NCBI GenBank assembly: GCA_016189905.1
Contig: JACPRP010000118.1
Span: forward strand, 1 to 64,000
DNA length: 64,000 nt
Direction: 5' to 3'
Source of the DNA: Chloroflexota bacterium
GTDB taxonomy: Bacteria > Chloroflexota > UBA6077 > FW602-bin22 > JACPRP01
The position numbers and the translations under genes are program-made. Positions 38,044 to 47,199 of the stretch are shown in pieces (the stretch's first letter is position 1; the number at the start of each line of letters is the position of its first letter). The notes beneath the pieces were generated by a model that saw only the letters and a list, made by a program, of their open reading frames with translations, had not been told where the DNA came from and did no database searches.

Positions 38044-39081
38044 ATGGGTAACTGGATAACGCGGCTCGCATTGCTAGCTGGTGTCACGATCCTTGGTCTG
38101 GGCACAGCCGTAGGTTGCACCCAGGCCCCCGCAGCGGCGAATACTCCGGAGCAGTTCTACAAAGGAAAAACCCTCACTTTCGTCGTGTCTAGTGGCACCG
38201 GTGGCGAAAATGATCCGATGGCCCGAATCGTTGCTTCCTACCTTAGCAAGGAGATTGGTGCTACCGTGAGGGTGGAAAACATGGGCACGGACGAGGGCAT
38301 CAACTACACGTATAACGAGGCCCCGCAAGACGGTCTCACGATGGTTACCAAGAGCACGGACGCGGTGATATCGAACGACATCCTGAAGGCGCCGGGCACG
38401 AACTATGAGACCGAGAAGTTCAATTTCGTGGCTGTCCTGGCGCTCTCCGGTAGGGTATTCGAGACAGCGCCCAAGCTTCCTTACAAAACACTCGATGAGC
38501 TGCGAAAGGCTAAGGGATTGAAGGCTGGCGGCACCACCGCTAAGGGGAGCCTGGCCACCAGCGCTGCCTTGATGTTTGAGATTATGGGCTTGGATGGCAA
38601 GGTGATCGCCGGTTACAAAGCGAAGAAAGACCTGACACTCGCCATCGGCCGAAACGAAGTTGATTTTATGGTTACCTCGGATAATGGCGCGAACAAGGAC
38701 GAGGCAGACGGCTACGTTGTGAACGTGGCTGTGGTCGGTACCGAGCGAAGTCGGGTGATACCCAACGTGCCGACTCTGGAGGAGTTCGGGGTAAAGGTTC
38801 CCAAGGAGTTGGAGGCTGCCCGCGAATACATGAGCAGTGGCGGGTATTTGGTGGCTCTCACCCCGAACGTGCCCCAGGATAGGGTCGACTATTTGAGGAA
38901 AGCGTTCCAGAAGCTCAACGACGACAAAGACCTCCAGAACGAGGTGGAAAAGCTGACGGGAACGTGGATTCCCTTTGTACACGGCGCGCAGTTGCAGCAA
39001 AAGATGAGCACGATCAAGGCTAACAAAGGCCTGGCCGAGCAGATCGATGCGATATTCAAGAAGTACGCGGCGGCTCAGTAA
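38044..39081 (+). CDS. TctC-like solute-binding lipoprotein, copy 1
   Basis: 345 residues. Signal peptide with lipobox 'LGTAVGC', then 'TPEQFYKGKTLTFVVSSGTG', the start of the Bug/TctC periplasmic-binding fold. These proteins bind carboxylates for tripartite tricarboxylate transporters or act as sensors. ATG 38044 has AAGGAGG upstream. A 345-residue paralog is at 50420. A cupin gene follows after 24 nt. No TctA or TctB membrane subunit lies in the window. Confidence 0.9.
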   Translation: MGNWITRLALLAGVTILGLGTAVGCTQAPAAANTPEQFYKGKTLTFVVSSGTGGENDPMARIVASYLSKEIGATVRVENMGTDEGINYTYNEAPQDGLTMVTKSTDAVISNDILKAPGTNYETEKFNFVAVLALSGRVFETAPKLPYKTLDELRKAKGLKAGGTTAKGSLATSAALMFEIMGLDGKVIAGYKAKKDLTLAIGRNEVDFMVTSDNGANKDEADGYVVNVAVVGTERSRVIPNVPTLEEFGVKVPKELEAAREYMSSGGYLVALTPNVPQDRVDYLRKAFQKLNDDKDLQNEVEKLTGTWIPFVHGAQLQQKMSTIKANKGLAEQIDAIFKKYAAAQ

Positions 39082-39105
39082 TTACCCTGCGAGCGGAGGA
39101 ACTGT

Positions 39106-39627
39106 ATGGTAGAGAAAACGAAGACGATGTCACCCGAGCCGGGGCCAAGCGCTACTATTTACGAGCGACACGCCAGGATTCGTAAGGAGTTCATCGAGCG
39201 GCAGAACACGGGCAAACTGCTGGTCAAATCCAGTGAGCGAGAGTTCCAAACCACGCGCCAGGGGAGAAGCAAATACTACCTGTGCCCGACGATCTGGCCT
39301 GAGAACGCCCTGCAGGACTGGGCGGTTCTGATGCAGGACCTGGTACTGCACACCGGGAAACACCGCCATCAGGGAGGCCTCATTATCTTCATCCTTGAAG
39401 GTCGCGGCTACACCGTGGTCGAAGGGCAGCGCATGGACTGGAAGAAGGGAGACCTTGTGGCCTTGCCGTTGTTGCCAGGCGGCGTCGAGCACCAGCATTA
39501 CAACCTTGAGCCCGGTAAGCCGTGTCGCTGGATAGCCTTCATCTACACGACGATCTACGATCAGACCGGCAGTTTCACTGAACAGATAGAGCTATCTCCG
39601 CTCTATTCCGGCCCAAAAACGTCTTGA
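39106..39627 (+). CDS. Cupin-domain protein, module copy 1
   Basis: 173 residues. A single cupin barrel has metal-ligand candidates in 'GKHRHQGGLIIFILEGRG' (motif 1) and 'PGGVEHQHYNLEPG' (motif 2). The N-terminal helix 'EFIERQNTGKLLVK' is shared by all three copies (see 51605 and 53384). The family includes ring-cleaving dioxygenases and sensors; activity here is unknown. It follows the TctC-like gene and precedes the FAD oxidase, probably in one operon. Confidence 0.85.
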   Translation: MVEKTKTMSPEPGPSATIYERHARIRKEFIERQNTGKLLVKSSEREFQTTRQGRSKYYLCPTIWPENALQDWAVLMQDLVLHTGKHRHQGGLIIFILEGRGYTVVEGQRMDWKKGDLVALPLLPGGVEHQHYNLEPGKPCRWIAFIYTTIYDQTGSFTEQIELSPLYSGPKTS

Positions 39628-39650
39628 TCGAGTCCCCGAAGGAGGATAAG

Positions 39651-41141
39651 ATGAAACTGATGGAAACGGAATTGGATGCCGACAAGAAGGCCGCCTTTTA
39701 TCGGGACCTTGTGGCGGCGGCCGGGGCAGAAAACGTGACCGACAACGAGGTGGTGCGGGCGACGTACGCCTTTGATATAAGTCCTAACCTGCCCTGTCTC
39801 CCTGAGTTCGTTGTGAAGCCGAAAAGCGTCGCCCAGGTGCAGGAGATACTGAAGACCTGCGACAGATACGTGGTGCCCGTGACCCCTATCGCCGCCGGGC
39901 TGAACGCCGCGGGCACCTGTATCCCCTCGCCGGGCGGCATCGCCCTCGATCTCAGGTGGATGGACAATATCCTGGAGATCAACACCGAGGCGGCATACGC
40001 TCTGGTGGAGCCGGGCGTTACCTTCGATAAGTTGTCGAGCGCACTGAACAAGGTCGGTTTCCGCACGCACGTCCCCACGGCGCCAGGAGGGGCAAGCGTC
40101 ATGGGTAACTCTTTGAACGGGGCGGGGGAGTTGCCCGGCAGGCACGCCGACCCGATTCTGGCGCTCGAAGCCGTGCTGCCATCGGGGGAGATCGTTCGGA
40201 CGGGCTCGGCCGCCGTGCCAGGCGGTAGCTGGCAATCGCCCTCCGGCCCTTACGCCGGTCTTACTCATCTCTTCTGCTGTTTTGGCACTATGGGTGTGGT
40301 CACCAAGATGGCGATTCGTATCTATCCGATCCTCGAGGATCGCAGGGTCCTTATGGTCGGGTTCGACGCGTTTAGTGCGGCGATGCCTTTTGCAAATGAG
40401 GTGCTGCGCTCCGGAATCGCCGAGGCGAGCATCGTCTGGAACCATCATTTCTATAAGAGCTATGATATTGCCGTGAAAAGGGAAGGGCCACCGGATATGC
40501 CTACCGAGCTGTCAGGTGACGCGCGAAAACCGCCCGATTACCTGCCGTACAACATCGTCACCGTCCATATGTCCGGCTATCGTGACGACATGGACGGTCA
40601 TCAAAAGACGTGCGACGTTCTGGCAGCCAGGTTTGGGGGCAAGCTTCTGGATCGCCAGGAATGGGAGGACAGAATCCCCGGCCTCTTTCGCGCGACGGCC
40701 CAGTTCTTCACCGAGTACCACGCGCCGAAGATGGAGCACAACAAGAAGTACGGCATGGGCAAATACATCCCGTGGATCATACCATCGCCGGCGGCCCGGC
40801 TCGTGGGGATCGAGGCGATGGCCTTGGACAAGATGTGTGATGACCTGGGCGCTCAGCCTGTCTTCTACTACGTAAAAGCCAACGATCGTGGTCGGTCCTG
40901 GGTGTTCCGCATCTTCTCCTATTTCGATCCAGACGATCGACAGCTTCACCAGCGGGTGCGCGAAACCTACAACGACATGTTCAAGTGGGCGTTGGAGAAG
41001 TATAACATCGCCCCCACTCGCCACCGACGAGCCCGAGGCTCAGTGTTAGACCAGTTGGGGGGCTACGGCCATCTACTGAAGAGCATCAAACAGGTCGTCG
41101 ATCCCAACAACATCATGAATCCCGGCGTTGGCATCTTTTGA
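39651..41141 (+). CDS. FAD-linked oxidase (GlcD/vanillyl-alcohol oxidase type)
   Basis: 496 residues. An FAD-binding PCMH domain ('FVVKPKSVAQVQEIL', 'EPGVTFDKLSSALNKVG', 'TAPGGASVMGNSLNGAGE') is followed by the C-terminal oxidase domain, ending 'VVDPNNIMNPGVGIF', which is classic for GlcD/VAO proteins. It oxidises a hydroxy-acid or a phenolic substrate. ATG 39651 has AAGGAGG upstream. The likely electron partner, a GlcF-like protein, is at 48980, in the same region but a different operon. Confidence 0.9.
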   Translation: MKLMETELDADKKAAFYRDLVAAAGAENVTDNEVVRATYAFDISPNLPCLPEFVVKPKSVAQVQEILKTCDRYVVPVTPIAAGLNAAGTCIPSPGGIALDLRWMDNILEINTEAAYALVEPGVTFDKLSSALNKVGFRTHVPTAPGGASVMGNSLNGAGELPGRHADPILALEAVLPSGEIVRTGSAAVPGGSWQSPSGPYAGLTHLFCCFGTMGVVTKMAIRIYPILEDRRVLMVGFDAFSAAMPFANEVLRSGIAEASIVWNHHFYKSYDIAVKREGPPDMPTELSGDARKPPDYLPYNIVTVHMSGYRDDMDGHQKTCDVLAARFGGKLLDRQEWEDRIPGLFRATAQFFTEYHAPKMEHNKKYGMGKYIPWIIPSPAARLVGIEAMALDKMCDDLGAQPVFYYVKANDRGRSWVFRIFSYFDPDDRQLHQRVRETYNDMFKWALEKYNIAPTRHRRARGSVLDQLGGYGHLLKSIKQVVDPNNIMNPGVGIF

Positions 41142-41143
41142 GT

Positions 41144-41183
41144 CAGACCGGCGCGTCCTTCCGCCGAAGGCCGCGTCGGTCTG
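41144..41183. repeat. Composite palindrome, GACCG family
   Basis: Outer arms CAGACCGGCGCG (41144-41155) and CGCGTCGGTCTG (41172-41183) pair with one G-T. An inner hairpin CCTTC/GAAGG sits within. It lies just after the FAD oxidase stop, converging on the dehydrogenase gene, and may end transcription from both sides. It combines two repeat types found elsewhere in the window. Confidence 0.7.
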
Positions 41184-41210
41184 GTCGTTAGGACTGGTCA
41201 TTAGGACTGC

Positions 41211-42656
41211 TTAAACCCACCTCACCGTGACGACCTTCTTCTCGGTGAAAAACTCTATCGCGTCGCGCCCGTGGGCGTGCAGGTCTCCAAAGAAAGATCC
41301 CTTCCAGCCCGTAAATGTGAAGAACGACATCGGGGCTGGCACGCCGACGTTGATGCCCACCATGCCGCAGCGCACGCGGTACTTGAACTCCCGCGCCCAC
41401 TTGCCGCTTCCGGTAAAGATCGCCGTGGCGTTACCATAAGGATTCGCGTCGATTATCCTCAGCGCCTCGTCCAGGTCTCTCACCTTGATGATGCCGAGCA
41501 CCGGGCCGAAGATATCTTCGTTAGCGATGACCATTTCTGGCCTCACCTCGTCGAAAATGGTTGGCCCGACGAACCATCCATTGCGCAGGCCGTCGCCGTC
41601 TAGCTTCCGCCCGTCCAGGAGCAGCCTGGCCCCTTCCTCCACTCCATTTTCGATGTAGCCCAGAACGCGGTCCCGGTGGCGTCGTGAGATAACGGGCCCC
41701 ATGTCGACCCGTTCGTCGAGGCCATTGCCCACCTTGATTTGAGAACTGGCCTGCACCAGCTTCGCCTTGAGGGCCTCGTACACATCGCCGACGGGCAGGA
41801 CGATGCTGCCTGCCAGACATCGCTCTCCAGCGCAGCCGAAAGCCGAGCCAATGATACCATCCACAGCCGTGTCCAGGTCGGCGTCCGGCATCACCACGAG
41901 GAAGTTCTTCGCCCCGCCCAGACACTGCGCCCGCTTGCCATGCACGGCAGCCTTCTGGTAGACATAACGCGCTACCGCGCTCGAGCCGACGAAGGATGCT
42001 CCGTTTACTTCGTCGCTCTCCAATAGCGCGTCCACCGCTTCTTTGGCTCCGTTAACCAGATTGACGACACCCCGGGGGAAGCCAGCTTCGTGCATTGTCT
42101 GAAACAGGATGTTCTGACTCAGCGGTACCTGCTCCGACGGCTTGACGATGCAGGTGTTGCCACACGCGATGGCGTACGGCACGAACCAGAGGGGGACCAT
42201 AAACGGGAAGTTGAATGGCGGGATCACGCAGAAAACGCCTATCGGCTGACGAATGGACTCGCAATCGATGCCTTTGGCGATGTCCTCCATATTCGATCCC
42301 ATCATTAACGATGGAATGCCAGAGGCCACCTCGACGTTCTCGATGCCGCGTCGCACCTCGCCCCTCGCCTCAGCCAGGGTTTTGCCGTGCTCTTGCACCA
42401 GGAGCCTGGATATCTCCTCGAGTCTTTCCTCCAGCAGGTCCTTCAGCCGGAAAAGATACCTTGCCCTGGTCAACGGGGGAGTTTGTCGCCACTGCTCGAA
42501 GCCGTCTCGCGCCGCCTTTATCGCCTCGCCAACCTCGTCTATGGTCGAAAGCGGTACCTCGGCCAGGACCTCATCCGTCGCTGGATTCCGGACATCTAGA
42601 ACCTGGCTGGATCGGGATTCCACCCATTGCCCATTGATATAGTTCTTCAGCCTCAT
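41211..42656 (-). CDS. mmsA: Methylmalonate-semialdehyde dehydrogenase-type aldehyde dehydrogenase
   Basis: 481 residues. 'RQPIGVFCVIPPFNFPFMVP', 'SFVGSSAVARYVYQKAA' and the catalytic Cys in 'GCAGERCLAGSIVLP' match the CoA-acylating MMSDH family, which converts malonate or methylmalonate semialdehyde to acetyl- or propionyl-CoA. ATG 42656 has AAAGGA upstream. It is divergent from nothing nearby and is read with the Fe-S and flavoprotein genes as one minus-strand set. The precise aldehyde substrate is unknown. Confidence 0.88.
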   Translation of the reverse strand: MRLKNYINGQWVESRSSQVLDVRNPATDEVLAEVPLSTIDEVGEAIKAARDGFEQWRQTPPLTRARYLFRLKDLLEERLEEISRLLVQEHGKTLAEARGEVRRGIENVEVASGIPSLMMGSNMEDIAKGIDCESIRQPIGVFCVIPPFNFPFMVPLWFVPYAIACGNTCIVKPSEQVPLSQNILFQTMHEAGFPRGVVNLVNGAKEAVDALLESDEVNGASFVGSSAVARYVYQKAAVHGKRAQCLGGAKNFLVVMPDADLDTAVDGIIGSAFGCAGERCLAGSIVLPVGDVYEALKAKLVQASSQIKVGNGLDERVDMGPVISRRHRDRVLGYIENGVEEGARLLLDGRKLDGDGLRNGWFVGPTIFDEVRPEMVIANEDIFGPVLGIIKVRDLDEALRIIDANPYGNATAIFTGSGKWAREFKYRVRCGMVGINVGVPAPMSFFTFTGWKGSFFGDLHAHGRDAIEFFTEKKVVTVRWV

Positions 42657-42667
42657 CGCCGTTCCTT

Positions 42668-43222
42668 TCAAGCCAATGCCACGGTTATGGCCTTTTGCGG
42701 ACAATACTGCGAGCACTGTCCACAATCGGGACCGCAACAGCTATCGATATCGTCAGGCACCGCCTTACGCTTGTACAGTTTCCAGACCTTCGTCGGACAG
42801 ACGGCCACACAATCACCGCAGCCATCGCACGCATCTTCGTCCACCGTGATCGCCACTTTTTGGCGAGCCACGAGCGCCGGATCCCGATGCCGCACGATAT
42901 TGCGGAAATCCACCGTAAGGTCCTTGATCACGGTATATTTCCAGTGCGGCTCGATGACCATCGAAGCCTCGGCCCTTCTCTGGCAGCTCAGCGCGGGCTG
43001 GCCGTTGACGACTACCGCGCAGGCCCCGCACTTGCAATGCTGTGGCCCTTCGCAGCCGTAGCGGAACGAAAGGCCGCCATCGAAATGCTCCTGGATATAT
43101 TGCAGCGTCGTGAGAACGCTCAAGTCGTCCGTAAGAGGAACCTGATAGGTGTTGTAGCTCGGCCCTTGATCCGCCTTAGGATCGTAGCGGTACACCTTAA
43201 CCGTCGCCGTTTGTTTCCTCAT
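42668..43222 (-). CDS. Fe-S protein: SdhB-like [2Fe-2S] domain plus two [4Fe-4S] clusters
   Basis: 184 residues. The N-terminal half resembles the [2Fe-2S] domain of fumarate reductase/succinate dehydrogenase iron-sulfur subunits ('YGCEGPQHCKCGACAVVV', then Cys in 'PALSCQRR'). The C-terminal half carries two clusters, 'DACDGCGDCVAVCP' and 'CCGPDCGQCSQYCPQKAI'. The C-terminal clusters are of the bacterial ferredoxin type and differ from SdhB. It probably passes electrons to or from the flavoprotein encoded 28 nt upstream. Confidence 0.87.
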   Translation of the reverse strand: MRKQTATVKVYRYDPKADQGPSYNTYQVPLTDDLSVLTTLQYIQEHFDGGLSFRYGCEGPQHCKCGACAVVVNGQPALSCQRRAEASMVIEPHWKYTVIKDLTVDFRNIVRHRDPALVARQKVAITVDEDACDGCGDCVAVCPTKVWKLYKRKAVPDDIDSCCGPDCGQCSQYCPQKAITVALA

Positions 43223-43250
43223 AGCCTATCTCTCCACACGGTATGACATC

Positions 43251-44996
43251 TTAACCAAGTACAGCATCCATCTCCGACGGTTGGAGGTAAGGGAACTCCT
43301 CTAGTGGCTCGGCGCGAATCTTCAAGTCCCCGTCCGTCTGGCTCATAATAATATGCTTTAGCCACGCGGGGTCTGTCTGAGGGTAGTCGTCTCGCTCGTG
43401 AAGTCCCCGGCTCTCTCTTCTGAGGAGAGCGGACTCGAGTACCATCCGCGCGACGTCCGCCATATTCCTGGCTTCCAACGCCCCCACCCATTCGCCATTC
43501 AGAATTCTCCCTTTGGCGGAGCTATACACCTCCGGTAGGGCATCTTTTCGCACGACGTCCAGGCGGCTCAGGCCCGCCTTCAGACCATCCTCGGTACGGC
43601 CGTAGAACGCGCTAGTAGACAAGATGTTCCTGATCTCCGCCTTGATTTCATATGGCTTTACGCCCCCATTCATTACAAGCGGCTCCGAGGCGATTTCTGC
43701 CAGCCTTTTAACCTGCTTCGGGTCCACCTCGGGGAGAGCTTCATTCGCCACACTGGCCGCCGCGTCCCGGCCGGCCACGATTCCCATAGTCATAGCGTAT
43801 ATCAAGCCGTGGCCGGACATCCTGTCGGCGCCATCCTTGCCACCGCTTGCCGACTCGCCAACGGCGTACAGGCCCTCAAGCTGGGTCCGGCATTTCTCAT
43901 CGATCCACAGCCCCCCGCACGTGTAATGGCAGGCAGGATAGACCTCCATCCCGTCATAGTGCACGTCTATCCCGTACTCTTCCCTCAGCTTGTCCCAGAT
44001 TCGGCCTCGCTCAGTCCGCTTGATGAAAAGGTCGATCAGGTTTCGCGGCATAACATTGATGGTGAGCCATACGCCGCCGTGCGGCGACCCTCTACCCTCT
44101 TTCACCTCGCGGAAGATGGCTCGTGACTGCGCTTCTCGCAGTACGAACTCCTTCTGGTCGGGGTAATAGCGCTCCATAAACCGTTCGCCCTTGCTGTTAT
44201 ACATATGGCCTCGAATGTTGTCGGCCATGCTGTACAGAACGAAGCCCTTGAACACCGGCGGCCAGACCATTGCCAGAGGCATAAACTGAACGAATTCCAT
44301 GTCCATCACTTCGGCACCGGCCCGTAGCCCGAGGGCGTGTCCATCACCCACGAGCGAGCTATTCCCCGTACGATGCTCGTAGCAACCCAGATATCCTCCA
44401 GTCGAGATCATCGTGGCCTTGGCATTTATGACCGTGAACTCGCCACTCCTGAGGTCGATCCCTAGCGCCCCGACGACCCTCGTGCCGTTAGTCAACAGAT
44501 CGGTTACGTAGAAGTCTTCCAGGATTTTGGCCCCGCGCTTCCGAACCTGGGCGGGCAGCACACGACGCAGTTCCGTGCCCAGGAAGCCGCCACGGACGTG
44601 GCTTGCTCCCCTGTTGAATGAGTTGCCAAGGCGCACGCCGACGGATGGCTTTCCATCGTTCAAGCGAAGTCGAGATCCCCATTCCAGTAGCTCGTGTACA
44701 ACCTCAGCGCCATGGCTGAGTATCGAATGGAGTAGCTTCTGATTGTTCAGGTACTTGCCAGCGACCACGACATCCCGTACGTGCGCCTCCGGGCTATCAG
44801 GGGAATTGATCGCGGCGTTGAAGAACGAGCCGGCCATCCAGGATGCCGCACCATCTTTGCCAAAGGCTCCCTTCGTCGTGATGACGACGTCCGCCCCGAG
44901 GTCACGGGCGTGGATGGCCGCCATCGCGCCGCCGACGCCAGCCCCAATTATCAGCACGTCAGTCTTGATCTGCTGGGGTTGCTGTATTTCAGTCAC
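43251..44996 (-). CDS. FrdA/SdhA-like flavoprotein
   Basis: 581 residues. FAD-binding 'DVLIIGAGVGGAMAAIHA', the fumarate-reductase-like active-site region 'YPACHYTCGGLWIDEKC', and 'ADRMSGHGLIYAMTMGIVAG'. The covalent-FAD His of true SDH is absent ('FGKDGAASWMAGSFF'), so FAD is probably non-covalent, as in aspartate oxidase and APS reductase. It starts with GTG 44996 with GGGAGG 7 nt upstream. It forms an electron-transfer pair with the Fe-S gene downstream. It may be a dehydrogenase or a reductase of a dicarboxylate-like substrate. Confidence 0.87.
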   Translation of the reverse strand: MTEIQQPQQIKTDVLIIGAGVGGAMAAIHARDLGADVVITTKGAFGKDGAASWMAGSFFNAAINSPDSPEAHVRDVVVAGKYLNNQKLLHSILSHGAEVVHELLEWGSRLRLNDGKPSVGVRLGNSFNRGASHVRGGFLGTELRRVLPAQVRKRGAKILEDFYVTDLLTNGTRVVGALGIDLRSGEFTVINAKATMISTGGYLGCYEHRTGNSSLVGDGHALGLRAGAEVMDMEFVQFMPLAMVWPPVFKGFVLYSMADNIRGHMYNSKGERFMERYYPDQKEFVLREAQSRAIFREVKEGRGSPHGGVWLTINVMPRNLIDLFIKRTERGRIWDKLREEYGIDVHYDGMEVYPACHYTCGGLWIDEKCRTQLEGLYAVGESASGGKDGADRMSGHGLIYAMTMGIVAGRDAAASVANEALPEVDPKQVKRLAEIASEPLVMNGGVKPYEIKAEIRNILSTSAFYGRTEDGLKAGLSRLDVVRKDALPEVYSSAKGRILNGEWVGALEARNMADVARMVLESALLRRESRGLHERDDYPQTDPAWLKHIIMSQTDGDLKIRAEPLEEFPYLQPSEMDAVLG

Positions 44997-45034
44997 CTGT
45001 TGGCCTCCCTTGAGGTTACCACGATTATGATTGC

Positions 45035-45931
45035 TTACGGAACTGGCGCTACCGGTGGCTTGGCATCCCTTCTTGCCACGGGGCAGACCATAATGCACTG
45101 CCCACAGCGGTCGCCTCGGCCGATCGGAGCGGCCTCGGCAGCATCCCAGGGGTTCTGATACTTCTGGTATTCTCTCCATACCTGGGGGGTTATCTCTTTG
45201 GGCAGTGGAGGAGGGTCGCCGACCGGTGGCCGCCACGGACCCTTGACTCCCAGGCGCGACCGGCAGCGCCATTTGTCGATCAATCCGTGCCGATGCACGC
45301 GGCCGCCGATGGTCAGCTCGACGGGCTTGGTGGTGCTGATGGCCCCGACCGGACAGGCCTTGGCGCAGAGATAACCGCACTTCTCTGCGTCGCAGATCCT
45401 TTCCCCTTCGTAAAGTGGATCTGGCTCCAGTTCGGCGTCTGTGATCACTGACACCAGCCTCAATCTCCCTGCCGTCTGAGGAGTGATCAGCAGCGAGTTC
45501 CAGCCGATGTCCCCCAAACCGGCGGCAACGGCGGCGTGGCGATTGGACATCATGCCCACGTTGTTCTCCGAATCGTTCGGCGGGCTGGTGGGAATCGGCA
45601 TCGCGATAAAGCCGTTTTTCTCGAGAAGACGGCTGATAGAGAAAGCTGCCTGGGCCAACATCCAGTTCATATTGGCATATCCATAGAGCATATACGAGAA
45701 AATGGCGTGGCGGTTGCCTGCCCAGGCGAGATCGTTAGCCCGGATCACCCCGTTCAGTTGCCTGGTACCTATGGAGATGACGCGACGCCCCTCGCTCAGC
45801 AGATCGTTAGGATGCTTCGTCGGCGGTGCCCCTAAGAATCGCTCCACCGGCGCGATGCCGACAAAATCGATGTCCTTGTTCTCGATGAGGAACTCTTTGA
45901 TATCCTGGCTGGTGATCGACCTTGGTTTCAT
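45035..45931 (-). CDS. RdhA/QueG-like double [4Fe-4S] protein
   Basis: 298 residues. 'DFVGIAPVERF' and 'SNRHAAVAAGLGDIGW' match the family that includes reductive dehalogenase catalytic subunits and epoxyqueuosine reductase. Two clusters: 'CDAEKCGYLCAKACPVGAI' and 'RCGQCIMVCP'. No Tat signal and no HEAT domain are present, so it is neither a standard RdhA nor a full QueG. Start ATG 45931 has GAGGAGGAGG upstream. It lies 38 nt upstream of the flavoprotein gene in the same operon. Confidence 0.8.
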   Translation of the reverse strand: MKPRSITSQDIKEFLIENKDIDFVGIAPVERFLGAPPTKHPNDLLSEGRRVISIGTRQLNGVIRANDLAWAGNRHAIFSYMLYGYANMNWMLAQAAFSISRLLEKNGFIAMPIPTSPPNDSENNVGMMSNRHAAVAAGLGDIGWNSLLITPQTAGRLRLVSVITDAELEPDPLYEGERICDAEKCGYLCAKACPVGAISTTKPVELTIGGRVHRHGLIDKWRCRSRLGVKGPWRPPVGDPPPLPKEITPQVWREYQKYQNPWDAAEAAPIGRGDRCGQCIMVCPVARRDAKPPVAPVP

Positions 45932-46186
45932 TCTTCCTCCTCCTCGGCGATTTTGTGCACGGGGTACGGCAACGGTAAGAACTACGGTATCAGCGATACC
46001 ACAGAAACCACTACTACGCCCTCCAGAGCCTGGCTCGGATATCTGGCGCCTGAAGATTTCCTCTTTGGCGAATGGCGGCCTTAGAACCAGGAGCAGAATA
46101 CATCGCGGCTGATAGACATTCTTGCGGTGGCTACGATATCATAGGAACTGCCCCTTGTCAACACATTGTGCTGGAACACCATACCT

Positions 46187-46214
46187 CCGTGGCAAGCGGA
46201 CATGTGGCAAGCGG
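46187..46214. repeat. Direct repeat upstream of promoter
   Basis: GTGGCAAGCGGAC occurs twice in a row with a one- or two-base offset, just 5' of the promoter at 46219. It could be an activator site. The rest of 45932-46473 has no supported gene. Confidence 0.5.
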
Positions 46215-46218
46215 ACGA

Positions 46219-46247
46219 TTGACACGTGAGCGTCGGAATGCTATATT
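46219..46247 (+). promoter_or_regulatory. Strong promoter for decarboxylase-like gene
   Basis: TTGACA (46219-46224), a 17-bp spacer and TATATT (46242-46247). It leaves an untranslated leader of about 220 nt before the decarboxylase-like gene. Confidence 0.75.
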
Positions 46248-46473
46248 GCGAGCGAACTTTATTCGTAACGTCACCTCTGTCCGAGTCAGTGGCTCTTACC
46301 TCGCTGTTGAGGAAGGACGACACCAGGTTTGTGTAATCGGTGCCCTTTAGTACGGCCATCCACATCGTCGTGTTAGATTCACCCAACGTTGCACACGCAC
46401 CGTTGGTATCCCTTGCTTTCATCGTAACCGGTATCAATCCGTCGTCAAGAAAAGATTCTTGGGGGTAATGAAA

Positions 46474-47199
46474 ATGTACGGTTGGCGCGGCATACTCGGT
46501 CAAATCGGTCCGTCAAGAGGGGACGAGCTTGTTTTCGAGTTCTACCAGATGGCCCCAGAGGGAGTGCTTATTCGGTACAGCCACGGCGCGATTCGCCAGC
46601 TAGACCGTGAGAACATCGAACGACAGATAGCCAGAATCGAAGAGGTCGCCATCGATCTGGACGAGAGCGGAGTCGACCTGATTATGATCGGAGGATCCCC
46701 TCTATTCACCACGCAAGGAGTGGGCAGCGATATCACGACTTGCGCGAGGATCCAGCAAAAGGTGAAAGTGCCGGTCACGGCCACAGTTACGGCTGAGATT
46801 GAGGCGCTTCGGACTATGGGGGCCAAGAAGGTAGTGTTGGCCACGCCTTTCGAAGAATGGCTCAATCAAACCATGAAGGGCTTTCTGGAAGGATCCGGTT
46901 TCGAGGTGGTGAATATGGGGGGCCTGGGAATCAAACGAAACGTCGACCTTGCTCGTGTTCCAGATTACTCCGCCTACCGGCTGGCCAAGAAGCTCTACCT
47001 GGAAGCCGACACTAAGGCGGATGCGGTCTTTATTCACTGCCCCCGGTGGCCTACTATCAACCATATCGAGCTTCTGGAGATGGAGCTTGGATGTCCTGTC
47101 GTCACCACTAGCCAGTGTGTCACCTGGCACGCTCTCAAGCTGATGGGCATCAGGGATGATATCCAGGGCTACGGCGCTCTGATGCGCACGCTGGCTTAG
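46474..47199 (+). CDS. Arylmalonate decarboxylase / maleate isomerase family enzyme
   Basis: 241 residues of the Asp/Glu racemase superfamily. Family members normally have two catalytic Cys. Here only the second is present (Cys189 in 'VFIHCPRWPTI'), while the first position is Gly74 ('MIGGSPLF'). This matches arylmalonate decarboxylase (Gly74/Cys188) rather than a racemase or isomerase. ATG 46474 has GGGGG 8 nt upstream; ATG 46468 and TTG 46459 are less likely. It sits upstream of an NMT1-type binding protein gene and may decarboxylate a substituted malonate. Confidence 0.85.
   Translation: MYGWRGILGQIGPSRGDELVFEFYQMAPEGVLIRYSHGAIRQLDRENIERQIARIEEVAIDLDESGVDLIMIGGSPLFTTQGVGSDITTCARIQQKVKVPVTATVTAEIEALRTMGAKKVVLATPFEEWLNQTMKGFLEGSGFEVVNMGGLGIKRNVDLARVPDYSAYRLAKKLYLEADTKADAVFIHCPRWPTINHIELLEMELGCPVVTTSQCVTWHALKLMGIRDDIQGYGALMRTLA

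Noticed and set aside
46081-46503. 140-residue minus-strand ORF with a CxxxxCH-like stretch
   Set aside because: It overlaps the promoter and the start of the decarboxylase-like gene and its Cys/His string comes from a short direct repeat, so no heme site is claimed.
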